Source of the DNA: Phragmites australis
Taxonomy: Eukaryota; Streptophyta; Magnoliopsida; Poales; Poaceae
Assembly: GCF_958298935.1 (NCBI RefSeq)
Contig: NC_084924.1
Location: 7,564,001 to 7,628,000, forward strand
DNA: 64,000 nt
Direction: 5' to 3'
The notes beneath the pieces were generated by a model that was given only the letters and a program-made list of their open reading frames with translations, did no database searches and was not told where the DNA came from. The position numbers and the translations under genes are program-made. Positions 22,562-33,417 of this stretch are shown in pieces (the stretch's first letter is position 1; every line of letters starts with the position of its first letter).

Positions 22562-23125
22562 TAGGCGTGAAAACGGACGAATATTTTTCGTCCACCCGAA
22601 TGCTTGAACCGTTTTAGTGCTACATCGGATATCGGATATTGAAAAAAATCTCAGATATCAGATCAGATATTGGATACCAGATTTGGATATCAGATCTGGA
22701 TAGCCTGTGAGGCTGTGACCTGTGACTATGGCTATGTGAGTCTGTGATTGTGAATATGTCAAATTTGTGGTATGCCAAAATTTCACATTGCCCTATATTA
22801 CTAATTTGTGGTATGCCAAATTTCATATTATCTATATTGCTAATTTGTTTGTTGGACCACAGTATAGTTGAATTTTGGATATACGAAATGGTTGAATGAT
22901 CATAATATATATTTGTTATTTTTACCCAATATCCGAAGAAATATTCGTAACTGAAAAGATCCGCAACCGACGCATCACATATTCGATCTGTATCCGTGAT
23001 CGAGACTATCTATATATGTACCTATATTCAGAACTATCTATATTTAACTCTGAACCCGAGAAAAAAATATAAAATAGAATATAAAATCAACGATATCCAT
23101 TTATATCAATCTATTTTCATCCCTA
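22562..23125. mobile_element. Ds-like hAT element in duplication copy 1
   Basis: A 564-bp insertion absent from the sister segment (compare about 26390-26410). It begins TAGGCGTGAAAACGGACG and ends TTTCATCCCTA, so the inverted ends match the Ac/Ds terminus TAGGGATGAAA. Flanks GTCATGCT and ATCATACT are an 8-bp target duplication with two transitions, as expected for an old hAT insertion. The interior has repeated GGATATC/GATATTGG motifs and a 41-bp tandem repeat (TTTGTGGTATGCC). No coding sequence is present. Confidence 0.85.
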
Positions 23126-23611
23126 ATCATACTACCATCAGCTGTTGCGATAACTCTCCGGATGCATCAGTGTTGGCTGGCCGACAGCAAACGCATCACG
23201 TGGTTCCGTTCCTTGTCGTCCGGCGCAGATCCGAACCATACGCATTAGGCCGCTGGCCCGTTCGTGTCTGGTGACAAATGCAGCCCGTACGTGCTCCGGC
23301 ACACGCTTCTCAACCGCCGGATCGTGTAATCATATCGGCATAGACTCCAGATCTAGCGGTAGCAGGGCCCTTCAAGTATGCACACTCGTATTATTTCTAT
23401 TATATAAAATATGAGTGGAGACTCACGTCACCTATTTTTCTACCCTCTTCTTATTCAATAAAAATTCTTAAAATTTAAATAATTTATTTATTTTTTTATC
23501 CATCTTTTAGGTTTTTTTTTCTCATTATCTGTTACAAATATAGGACTTATTTTACTACTAATAATAAATTAATAAATTAGAAGAAAAATTAGTAAGTAGT
23601 CTAGAAACGTA

Positions 23612-25257
23612 TTTTTTACGAAACTACTTATACATGAAGTGACCACACGACGTCTCTGTCGTGAGTCTGACTTTAGACACGAAGTGACCACACGACTCAA
23701 CTTTAAGCATGAAATGACAACACATCTATTTTGACACAAACTATAGACATAAAGTGACCATACGACAGAGCTTTAATCATAAATTAAATGACAACACCTC
23801 TATCTTGATACATGAAATCCTTGTCTACCACCAATGCCACAACTTTTACATCTTTCACAGAGAATCCTATGCTCTAGCCCCCAGCTAAGCCCATGCACTC
23901 AGTCCATATACCAGCCTCAAGGTATCATAAATAATCTCACCCTCATCCATAGATAGATCATTCCTTTCTCATTTCTCTCAACTGCAATGCCTTTCTCAAT
24001 TCCACCAAGTCCACCCACGAAATATAAGGGGGTTTTCATTCCCCAATAGGTCGAATCGCCGATGTACTTCTGTGGCGACCTTTGTAGGCTTCGCAAGTCA
24101 CATAACATCTCTTATACCTATGACCTATGCTTCTTCATGTGTGCCAACTACCAATATGACAAGTCTCAACATGGACCGTAGGAGTACCCACCGGTACAGC
24201 GACATAGATCAGTCATGTGGCATTTTCTACATCTTGTTCTATATGATTTCCCGCACTGTTTTACTAATTTCACATCTTGTTTTATTTCTCCAGTCTCCTC
24301 CACCTATCTGTTACTTCATTGAATGGCTCGACATGGAGCAAAATGAAGACCAGAAACGATGGGTCGACATGTGCATGCGGTGGAGGAGGAAAGCGTACGA
24401 ACGCTGTGAGTACGAGCAACAACAAGAGGAACTACGGTTGAAGTGGCAGGAGGAGGAGCGCATGCAGAATGCAGCGGAGGAGCTCATCGCGGCTCAAGCA
24501 CGCGAAGCAGAGAGGGCCCGTTGCGCTAAGACGGGTGGCCCCGATGCCATGAGAAAGGGCAAATAGTGCACTCAGTAGAGAGCATCTACTGTAACCCGAC
24601 ATATTTTCACTCGCTAAGGCATGTTAGGATTAACAGCGGTGCACTAGTAGGTTGGTATTTAGGCGTGCCGTACATGCCAACGTTTGTTGTCGTCGTATCT
24701 TTATGGTTAGGATCAATTTGCGCAGTAATGACAAACCCTATATCCTATGTAATATTTGTCACCGTATGTAACATCCGTGCCGGGTATTATACTAATAATG
24801 CTTCACAACTATAATGTTAAAAAATAGATTTTGTATCATCCCAATATTATGTCATTAAAAAAATTACTCATACAATTTTACATTAAATAAATAAATAAAT
24901 ATCGATAAATTTACATCGATCCAAAATTTCCAAAATGTAACTACTCTGTTATGCCATTTTGACCACTTTTGCATAACTAACATTTTTCATCGAATGAATG
25001 TGCACTATTTTTCAAATTAATATATACAAAAGTTAAAGTAAAAAAAATAAATTTCCAAACGGTGGGGCTAACTGCCCTCTGAGAGAGCAGCAATGGCGCT
25101 AACCGCCTTCTGAGAGGGCGATAAGGGTGACGTTAACACTGTGATATCCTTATCGTCCTCTGAAACCTTTTCAGTGTGGTAGCGCTATTCGCGCAAATCT
25201 TGCCATCAGGAATCTATTTATTTAAATATTAGTTATAAAAAATATAAAAAAAAACTC
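23612..25257 (+). mobile_element. Right-end fragment of MULE A (duplicated)
   Basis: Contains the GACAACAC/GTGACCACACGAC repeats, a GRF-like gene and the right TIR ending AAAAAAAACTC at 25257. It lacks MURA, PMD and a left TIR, so it is a product of the segmental duplication and not a separate insertion. Just inside the TIR are CTGCCCTCTGAGAGAGCAG and ACCGCCTTCTGAGAGGGCG. Confidence 0.82.
23987..24566 (+). pseudogene. GRF-like zinc finger / coiled-coil gene, duplicated copy
   Basis: Same two-exon layout as 21129-21725: exon 1 at 23987-24193 (two internal stops; FCGDLC and FFMCANYQYD), a GT-AG intron, and exon 2 at 24294-24566. Exon 2 is fully open here and shows the best-preserved family sequence: PPPICYFIEWLDMEQ, KRWVDMCMRWRRKAYE, then an Arg/Glu/Gln/Ala-rich coiled coil ending GPDAMRKGK. 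The first Cys of the finger is changed (MYFCG). With exon 1 broken it is unlikely to be functional. Confidence 0.75.
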
Positions 25258-25379
25258 GCTACTTCCCTACAAAAGCCTACCGTGTCTATCTAGATAAGGC
25301 CCAGATCCAGCACGTACGTTTTCTTTGGACCGATCCAGTTTGACATGGCCTGGATCTATGGAACAGCATGGTTCAAAAG

Positions 25380-26326
25380 TAGGGATTAAAACGGACGGGA
25401 ACGGTCGGGAAAACTCTCTAACCGTTTTTACTTTTATATTTTTTTTGCCGGACGAAAAAGAAAACGGGATAGGCGGGAACGGGGAAAAAACAAAAACGGT
25501 CGGACATAATCGGAGGATCAAAAACGAACCAATCCGATCGGAAAAGTACCGGTATCGGTCGGGATTCGAAAACACAAAATGAAAACACTGACCTACAGAA
25601 CCATCAAGACATGTCAACATATATAAGTTTAACATTATCTTCAAATAACACTGAATTAATAAGTTTAATGGACAAATCCAATCAGCAAGTCGCATTAAAG
25701 TAAAAAAATGTCATATGCTTTTTCGATTCACATGATATATCATTTTTTATCAATATTTCACTCAAACAATACAAGATACGAAGATACAACAATATAAGTT
25801 TTAGGACCGAGCAGTAGCTCGGTTGGTTCGCTCTTAGTGGCAGACTGACAAGGACGATCAGTCGTGGGTTTGATCCCTAGGATCGACCCACGAGCCTCAT
25901 GGGGGGGTTTTTCCTTAGTAGTTAGGGGTATGCACACACGTGCCCGTTTAGCGAGAATATATCTGTAACGTGTATGCTTAGGACATACACGTGTGTGCGC
26001 GCGTTAGGCGTGAATGTGATGTAAGTGAGTTATGTATGTCATGTTTTGTACCCCTCTAAAAAATAACCACATAAACCTTAACTCGATACTCGAGCATATA
26101 ATAAACATAAGTGATAAGTCTCAACCAAAGATATAAGTGAGCGTAGAGGTAAAAACGGACGGAAACGGTCAGAAAACCCCCCTACCGTTTTCACTTTCAT
26201 ATTTTCTCAGTCGGACGAAAACGAAAACAGGATAGATAGAAACAGAAAAAAAATAAAAACAAACTGAAAAAAACGGGATACGGCACCGGAACGGAACGAG
26301 ATTTTCCCGCTCCATTTTCATCCCTA
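25380..26326. mobile_element. Ds-like hAT element in duplication copy 2
   Basis: A 947-bp insertion flanked by the perfect 8-bp duplication TTCAAAAG (25372-25379 and 26327-26334). Ends are TAGGGATTAAAACGG and TTTTCATCCCTA, the Ac/Ds-type terminal repeat. Both subterminal regions are dense in AAACGG and ACCGTTTT, the motif class bound by Ac transposase. No transposase is encoded, so it is non-autonomous. A SINE sits inside it (25804-26062). Confidence 0.92.
25804..26062 (+). mobile_element. tRNA-derived SINE nested in the Ds-like element
   Basis: The 5' end contains a pol III A box, TAGCTCGGTTGG (25815-25826), and a B box, GGTTTGATCCC (25867-25877), about 40 bp apart, as in a tRNA head. The body then runs through GTATGCACACACGTG and ends with CCCCTCTAAAAAATAA. 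This order is typical of grass SINEs. It is not a tRNA gene: no cloverleaf stems or mature 3' end were found. Flanking target duplications were not resolved. Confidence 0.72.
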
Positions 26327-26864
26327 TTCAAAAGTGAGCACCGCCCAAGGAGTTCGTACGGACCCCTGCTTAACATTCCCGCAATAAATGCTGCAGCTGC
26401 CATGCTCCCATCAGCTACTGCGATAACTCTCCGGATGCATCAGTGCTGGCTGGCCAACGGCAAACGCATGACATGGTTCCGTTCCTTGTCGTCCGGCGCA
26501 GATCCGAACCATACGCATTAGCCCGTTCGTGTCCGGTGACAAAATGCAGCCCGTACGTGCTCCGGCACACGCTTCTCAACTGCCGGATCGCGTAATCATC
26601 GGTACAGACTCCAGATCTAGCGACAGCAGGGCCCTTAAGTATGCACACTCGTATTATTTCTATTATATAAAATATGAGTGGAGGCTCGCGTCACCTATTT
26701 TTCTATCCTCCTCCTATTTAATAAAAATTCTTAAGATTTAAATAATTTATTTGTTTTTGTCATCTATTTTCTAGCTTTTTCGTCTCGTTATCAGTTACTA
26801 ATGTAGAATTCATTTTACTAATAATAATAAATAAAAAATTAGAAAGAAAATTAGTAAATAATCT

Positions 26865-27316
26865 TCTTATTTTTCAAATCTCATTTAAAACCAAAATATG
26901 TATTGCTCTGACGTACACATTCGACAAAGCTCGTACAATATATCCACATCTTTATATATTACATATATATTTTAATATTATCATATTTAATATTTATATT
27001 TTTATTACAACAAATTATGATGGATTACTTAGCTAGTGGAAGCTAAGACAGTAGACACATGCTTTAGTCGTTATCCTCACTTAACCACAGGGACCCGAGA
27101 ATGGTACGCGCGTGTTTGTTAGATAGGTACGTACCAGCCCACTGCTACCGTTAGCGTTCCCCCGTACGGTCCCTTTTTGAACGGCTCCGAACGATCCATG
27201 TAGCATGCATCACTAACCAGGAAGCCTTGAAAAAGCAACCATCACCATTCACCGCACAAATCCTGAGACACAACAAGGAGAGAAAGAAGCAAGAAACAAA
27301 AATCAAGCGTCGCAGC
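26865..27316. other. Upstream region of the LCAT-like gene
   Basis: AT-rich to about 27050, then mixed composition. An RY-type CATGCA occurs at 27204-27209 and a purine-rich leader precedes the start codon. No clear TATA box was identified. Confidence 0.35.
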
Positions 27317-28746
27317 ATGGAGGAGAGGCGCCCTCCACTGGCACTCGTGCCAACTGCGGTGATGGTTATGCTGTCGCTGAGCTCGTGCTGCGTGTCGGCG
27401 GCGAGGCCGGCCGCGGGGGGCGCCGAGCAGCAGCTGCACCCGGTGATACTGATCCCGGGAACCGGCGGCAACCAGCTGGAGGCGCGGCTGACGGAGGACT
27501 ACAGGCCGTCCAGCCTGGTGTGCCGGGTGTGGCCGCCGGTGCGCGGGCGCGGCGGGTGGTTCCGCCTCTGGTTCGACCCATCCGTGCTGATCGCGCCGTT
27601 GACCAGGTGCTTCGCCGAGCGGATGAAGCTCTACTACGACCCCGCCGCCGACGACTACCGCAACGCGCCCGGCGTCGAGACCAGGGTATCCGACTTCGGC
27701 TCCACCTCCACCCTCCGCTACCTCGATCCAAACCTCAAGTACGCTTTTGCACCATGGTTTCCTGCCTGTTTATGGTAAGGTGCAGATGTCAATGACGTGA
27801 CGTTACGTGACAAATTGCCGTGTGCAGACTCCTGACGGGGTACATGAACACTCTGGCTAGCACGTTGGAGAAGGCCGGGTACGAGGAGGGCCGCGACCTG
27901 TTCGGCGCACCGTACGACTTCCGGTACGGGCTAGCCGGGCCGGGGCACCCGTCACAGGTGGGCAGCGCATACCTACAGCGCCTCAAGCTTCTCGTGGAGA
28001 CGGCGTGCGTGGCCAACGGCGGGAGGCCAGCGATCCTTGTGGCGCACAGCTTGGGAGGGCTGTTCGCGTTGCAGCTGTTGGCGCGCAACCCGCTCCCCTG
28101 GCGCACTGCGCACGTGAAGCGTTTGTTGACGTTGTCGACGCCGTGGGGCGGGTCGGTGCAGGAGATGCTCACCTTCGCGTCGGGTAACACGCTGGGCGTG
28201 CCGTTCGTGGACGCGTCCATCATCCGCGACGAGCAGCGGACCTCCGAGAGCAACCTGTGGCTGCTGCCCACGCCCAAGGTGTTCGGCAACACCACGCTAG
28301 TGGTATCGCGGTACCACAACCGGTCCTACTCCGCCAAGAACATGACGCAGTTCCTACGGGACATCGGTTTTGAGGAGGGGGTGGAGTCGTACCGCGTGCG
28401 GATACGGCCGCTCGTGGAGGCCCTGCCGGAGCCTGGCGTGCCGGTGACGTGCCTAGTGGGCACCGGCGTGGACACGGTGGAGAGCCTCGTGTTCGGGGAC
28501 GGCGGCTACGACGAGGGCCCCGAGAAGGTGGTGTACGGCGACGGGGACGGGACGGTGAACCTGGCCAGCCTCGTGGGGCCGATCAAGGCGTGGTCCGACT
28601 CGCCTGCGCAAGTGATCGAGGTGGTGGAGCTGCCCAAGGTGTCGCACTTGGGCATCCTCAACGACAAGAACGCGCTCGAGCAGATCATCAGGATCGTTGA
28701 TTCCATCAATCTGAACGCCACGAGCACGAGCTATCATCCGTCTTAA
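27317..28746 (+). CDS. LCAT-like acyltransferase / phospholipase, 446 aa, two exons
   Basis: Exons 27317-27738 and 27828-28746, with an 89-bp GT-AG intron (phase 2) joining ...YLDPNLK to LLTGYMNTL. The ATG at 27317 is chosen because the upstream in-frame codons have no ATG and the product then starts with a signal-like hydrophobic stretch (residues 12-28). The mature part has HPVILIPGTGGNQLEARL (about 41-58), the nucleophile motif AHSLGG with Ser215, PWGGS (245-249), GDGDGT with the likely catalytic Asp (379 or 381), and VSH with His414. This is the Ser-Asp-His triad of the lecithin:cholesterol acyltransferase family; the text is closest to Arabidopsis LCAT1-like proteins. It probably acts on phospholipid in the secretory pathway; whether it is a transferase or phospholipase A cannot be told. 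The frame is intact and it looks functional. Confidence 0.93.
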
Positions 28747-29656
28747 GGTGTTTTTTAGTAGACAACTGACTGAAAAGAAGTGTTATTATCGTTGAGATTT
28801 GCTTAGCTCGCGAGTGGAACTTCGGCTTGGGAGGGTGCATGTTTTTGTGCACATTTGTCAAGCCATCTTGTTAGAGGCAAAAATAAGAGAAAATTCCGGT
28901 TAATTATGAAATTTAACTCTTTGAACGTTGCAGTTTGAATGTCGTGGCCAAAGTTGCGATCTTAATTTGACGGATTTAATTCATATATAGCGTAGAGTTA
29001 CACACTGATGCGGTACTAATTAAGCACATGAAACTTTTCTTAACATAGAAGAAAGCGCTACGGTTTGCGTTCAGTACTTGTGTGTACGATATAACAGTAT
29101 GACACCAAGTCATAAAGGCAATTGATACGGCAGAATGTGCAGATCGATTAAGAAAGACATGATCTGTCATCATCTCAAATCTGATCGCATTATTAGTACG
29201 TACAAAGTGCAACGACTTTAGCAGTAGACTTAGATTTTGTGGTCCAGTGTCCATGAAGATGAATTAACTAGATTTAGCGGTAGTTGCAAGCATGCAGATA
29301 GAGTGTAGTTTTGGATCCTGCAGCCATAACAATTAAATTTTGACTAACTATACACAGATATTTATATGTATCAAATAATACTTTTCCCAAGTATGTAATT
29401 TATTAGATTTTACAACTATACTGTAACAGAAATTGGTAATCAAGATTGTTTTTTAATTTCATAACTGTGTTAATATGTGAAACTATAGGAGTTGGTCTCA
29501 GGCGATTGAGAAACTATAGGAGTTGGTTTCATTAAATACGTTTCTACAACAAATAAACTTGTTTGCCAGGAGTCCTTGCCACATCACGCTGGACCGTGTT
29601 AATATGTTTTTCGGTCACATCATATTGGTTTTCAATCAAAATTAGCCTCGCGATCC
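28747..29656. other. Downstream of the LCAT-like gene, no further gene
   Basis: 3' flank, AT-rich. A 92-residue minus-strand open frame (28976-29254) shows no recognised domain. A short direct repeat, GAAACTATAGGAGTTGGT, occurs near 29478 and 29510. Confidence 0.45.
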
Positions 29657-29665
29657 TTAAATGTA

Positions 29666-30486
29666 GGGAAAAATACAAACCCCCAAAAGTTACTTGTATT
29701 TTGATCCCCCCCCCCCCAAAGTTGTTTTATTGAAAAAAACCACTAAAGGTTTGGCTTTATTGCAAAAACACCCCCAAAAATTCAAAAAAATTAAAAAAAA
29801 TCACAAAAAATTCTAAAAAAAACTAGAGACAATTCTAAGACTTTCTGTGAATTTTTGTTTCAAAAATAATATCCTTTGCATCATATTTCATGGAGAGTAA
29901 GTTTGAAAAAAAAGAAAAACATGCAGCTCATTTAATAATTCGAGTTAAATGCATATTTAATTATTTACTAATCCAAAAATCATGAAACCAATTTTTTTTA
30001 GTCTTCTTACATGATCCTCCATCTTCTAAAAATATATGAAATCTTGAAATAGTTATTGTAACGTGCGGGATTGAGTAAATGTGCTGCAGATAGATTAATT
30101 CATAACTAATCCATAACACCCCCAAAATTAGTGAAACTACTTTTATTAGTTTAATTAAACAATAATTTGTGTAGAAAAAATAATGGTAGAGATGAAAAAG
30201 TTAAAATAACACGAGTTAATAAATGAGTTGCACGTTTTTCTTTTTTCCAAACTTCATCTCCATGAAATATGATGCAAAGGATATTATTTTTGAAAAAAAA
30301 ATTCACAGAAGGCATTAGAATTGTCTCTAGTTTTTTTTTTAGAATTTTTTTGTGATTTTTTAATTTTTTTAATTTTTGGGGGTTGCAACAAAGCTAAACT
30401 TTTGGAGAGTTTTTTTTCAACAAAACAAATTCTGGAGGGAAAGTCAAAATTCAAGTGACTTTTGGGAGGATTTTTATATTTTTTCC
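29666..30486. mobile_element. Long-TIR foldback Mutator-type element, copy 2
   Basis: An 821-bp relative of 5921-6750, flanked by the perfect 9-bp duplication TTAAATGTA (29657-29665 and 30487-30495). It starts GGGAAAAATAC and ends with TTTTTTCC, one base short of the sister end. Shared text includes AACTAGAGACAATTCTAAGA in the left arm and its inverse in the right arm, and CATGAAACCAATTTTTTT in the centre. It has a C-run near 29706 in the left arm only. It has no coding capacity. Confidence 0.88.
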
Positions 30487-30495
30487 TTAAATGTA

Positions 30496-32160
30496 TTTTC
30501 TCATCTTTCAAAAAATAAAAGGTAAAATTTTTCTGCCTTGCAATGTGACATAAAAAACTGAAGTTTCCCTCAATTCTTTGTAGAATGGATGATATCCTTG
30601 GAGGGGCTGTGACTTAAAAGATTCCTCTCGTAGACACAATTTTATAGGTTTTTTAATAATTGATTTTATAGTTGCATAGCTTGAATGGTATATATAATAT
30701 GATTGATTGTCATCTCGTAGTAGATAATGTTATAATATTCATGTTACCGTGCGCTAATCAAACAAGAATTTAAAGGAATAACAAACAAAGAACATAAGAT
30801 GTAGTTCAGTATCACATCATTTTATCGATAAGCGGACCTCTTTTACTTGAATGAATAATATGAGATTAAACTTTCTACCATCAATTGATAGACCTAGTTT
30901 AGATTAAATTTACACGTGTGTAGCCTATTAGATGGGCTTATATTATAACAGGTAATGAGTATAATCCTAGCTAGCGTGTTTTTACGAGTCCAGATGAAAA
31001 AAAGAGAGAGAGCTTAGAATGGCAAACAAGCAGTTAAGAGAGGCAAGATAACCACCAGTGAGAAAATACAATGTAAACGATTCACAAAAAAAAAAACATA
31101 AGTAATAAATCATACATGCTCAAAGATCTATCGATCAGCCCTATTTCGTATTTGAAGCGCTACGTATTAGGGTTGTTTGTGGTTAATTCGGTTCAGTGTA
31201 TACATGGTATTTGGTATAATACGGTGTTTTACTTCAGTTAATACAATATTTTATAGAAGCACACAGCTAAAACTACATATGCATGCTTTAGACTTATGTT
31301 ATGCACACCTATTTTTTATATAAAAAATCTAAACATGAGCATTTTATTATATTTTTAGACTTTTTTTATATCTGAACTTGCAACACTTATTTGTAACCCA
31401 CTTCAATACATGGCAAAAATAGAGGAAGCATTTAATAAATAACCATTTGTTCGTCTAGCTCTTAAATGCAGTTATATAAACAATTTTGTGAAAAATCGTA
31501 AGCAAATTAGAAAACAAGTTAAAATACAGTTATATAAACAACTTTGATCCATTAGCAATTTAAGAAACAAGTTAAGACAATTTAGATAAGGTGTTGAACA
31601 AATTAAAATCATTCGAAAACAATAATAGATCTAGCTGCTACATATTTTTAATAAAAAATGAGAACACTTTTGTTGCAAGTAAATTTCATAAAAGCAAATT
31701 GGTTCAAACTCATAAGTAATTTTGTATAGTTTTAAGAGCAAAATAGGTGTGCATGACATAAGACTAAAGCAGCCACATGTAGTTTTTAGATTTTATCTTT
31801 ATAGAAATACGGTTCATAATCAGTAAATACTAATTTATTTCAGTTCGATGTTATAACATTCCTACCAAAATTAATACGAATTGAGAAAACATAAAATGTC
31901 AACACGGAGCATAATATGATAATAGAATAGATCCTTGTGGCCTTGAGCGGTTGAGCCTAGTAGCCAACAACAATTGAGCCCAACAGCAGATCTGAAATTG
32001 ATTTGTTGAGTTCATTCGGTTTTAGCCAGTTAATATAAAAAAACCGAACATTAGAAAACCAAAGTTTATGTCTACCTAACCGAAAACCAAAAGCCGGTTA
32101 CATTGAGTTGACCGGTCCGGTTTGGTTCGATTTTTTGTTTTAGTACCAATGAGCACAATC
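30496..32160. other. AT-rich intergenic region with an imperfect inverted repeat
   Basis: About 31255-31320 (ATGCTTTAGACTTATG.TATGCACACCTATTTT) recurs inverted at 31737-31800, and both outer flanks carry TTCGGTT-like text (31180; 32010-32120). This suggests an old non-autonomous hAT-like foldback element of about 1 kb, but no target duplication was found. No gene recognised. Confidence 0.45.
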
Positions 32161-33200
32161 CTATTGTATGCTAGAGCCTTGTTTGAATTCTACTCATGTT
32201 GTGCCTTTTCTTCTCCTCACACTTCTCAATTTCTCATTTAGAAGGACTTTGTTTAGTTAAAATGACCAAGGGAAAATACATGGTGGGTAAGGAAAATTAG
32301 GGCAGGCTCCTCGTGACTTGGCATAGGGCTTCCCCGTCATTGTCGCCATTGGCCCCTCTCCTCCTCTACCTCTGGCAACATCGCCGGTGATAAGAAGGAG
32401 CGGAGTCTCAACTTTCTTGTATATCTACTAGTAGAATTTGTTTTCCCTCCAATAAAGATATGATGTGCCAAAGTTCCTCATGGTGGCTATGATGGTGTGT
32501 CAATCATATAGGATTAGATTCCTCCATCTCTTCTCCGATGATGGTGGCATCATCGACAGCAACGACTTCAGCAAAGCAAGTGGGAAATTAGCTTTTCTCC
32601 ATCTCTTTCCAGTAGAGTTTGAGACCTTCATCACTCACTTATGCGGGTTGTTGTCCTGGGTTGATGGCTTCATCACTGTTAGTTGCGAATTACGTTTCTG
32701 GGCTATTGGATCCAATGAATCCGTGGAATGTGATGCCAAATTTGATTTTTACCTTTTTGGGCGAGAACATCATCGATGTTTGTTCAGAGTCTCTGATACG
32801 TCTTGACAGTGGGCTCGAGACGTTGGCTATTACAGCTATCCAAGGGTTGGGGTTTTTGTCAGAGTTGGTACAAGATTACGACTCTGGTTTCAACGATCTA
32901 CTTTGTTCAGTTGCTGTAGGGCAATGTGAAGAACGACAAAAGTTATTGGATGCAAAGACGAGGATCTAGTTGTGTTGTCTCTTTAATTTCTTTATTCCAA
33001 GTTTAATATGGAGATATATTTCTTCCAAGTTTAATAATTCTAGCCCTATTTGAAAACAAAAATGACCTATGGCTTGTTTGATAGGGTGGATTTGAATCAG
33101 TGGAATTTAGTTCATACTTCTCAATTTGTTATTTTCAAGGACTTCGTTGAGATGGAGAGATCCCCTAATGTTACCGTTGACTTCAAACGAACGACCGAGA
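32161..33200. other. Unassigned stretch with open frames, possibly a gene or transposon fragment
   Basis: Two overlapping plus-strand frames (32465-32806, 113 codons; 32619-32969, 116 codons) have fairly protein-like composition, but I recognise no domain. The boundaries CTTGTTTGA...ACTTCTCAATTT near 32172 and 33067 are loosely repeated. The last part is the promoter side of the BSD gene. Confidence 0.3.
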
Positions 33201-33417
33201 TCCAAATAACCGCATGGGCTACCATAATACAGCAACGGCCGGGGAGACTTGGTTGCCACGAGGGCCGGGCCCCAGTTGCAACTCAGCAAGCCATCCGTCC
33301 GTCTCTGTCTCTTCTCCCAATCCCGTCCATTTCAAGCACGAACCCGAGAAGGAGCGACCGATTGAACCAACCCAACCCACCCGCCCCCATCCGCCTCGCC
33401 GCCGGCGATCGCCGGAG

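Larger units (their letters stand above)
20661..23604. repeat. Tandem segmental duplication, copy 1
   Basis: This segment and 23612-26864 align end to end. They share the CTACTTATACA.GAAGTGACC leader, the GRF-like gene, the MULE right TIR, then non-transposon flank with GCCTACCGTGTCTATCT, AACTCTCCGGATGCATCAGTG and GCACACTCGTATTATTTC. It ends at AAAATTAGTAA. Copy 1 uniquely holds a 564-bp Ds-like insertion (22562-23125). Boundaries are good to about 20 bp. Confidence 0.88.
23612..26864. repeat. Tandem segmental duplication, copy 2
   Basis: Sister of 20661-23604. It carries the right third of the MULE (23612-25257) and the same flank, interrupted by a different Ds-like insertion (25380-26326). 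After setting aside the insertions the two copies are of similar length (about 2.3-2.4 kb). It ends AAAATTAGTAAATAATC near 26864, where unique DNA resumes. Confidence 0.88.

Noticed and set aside
25804..25880. A tRNA gene
   Set aside because: Only A and B boxes fit; the stems do not form a full cloverleaf and the sequence continues into a SINE body.
27366..27795. Other frames over LCAT-like exon 1
   Set aside because: GC-rich shadow frames of the real coding exon; Arg/Ala-rich with no domain.
28976..29254. A 92-codon gene 3' of the LCAT-like gene
   Set aside because: No recognised domain; AT-rich flank with no supporting signals.
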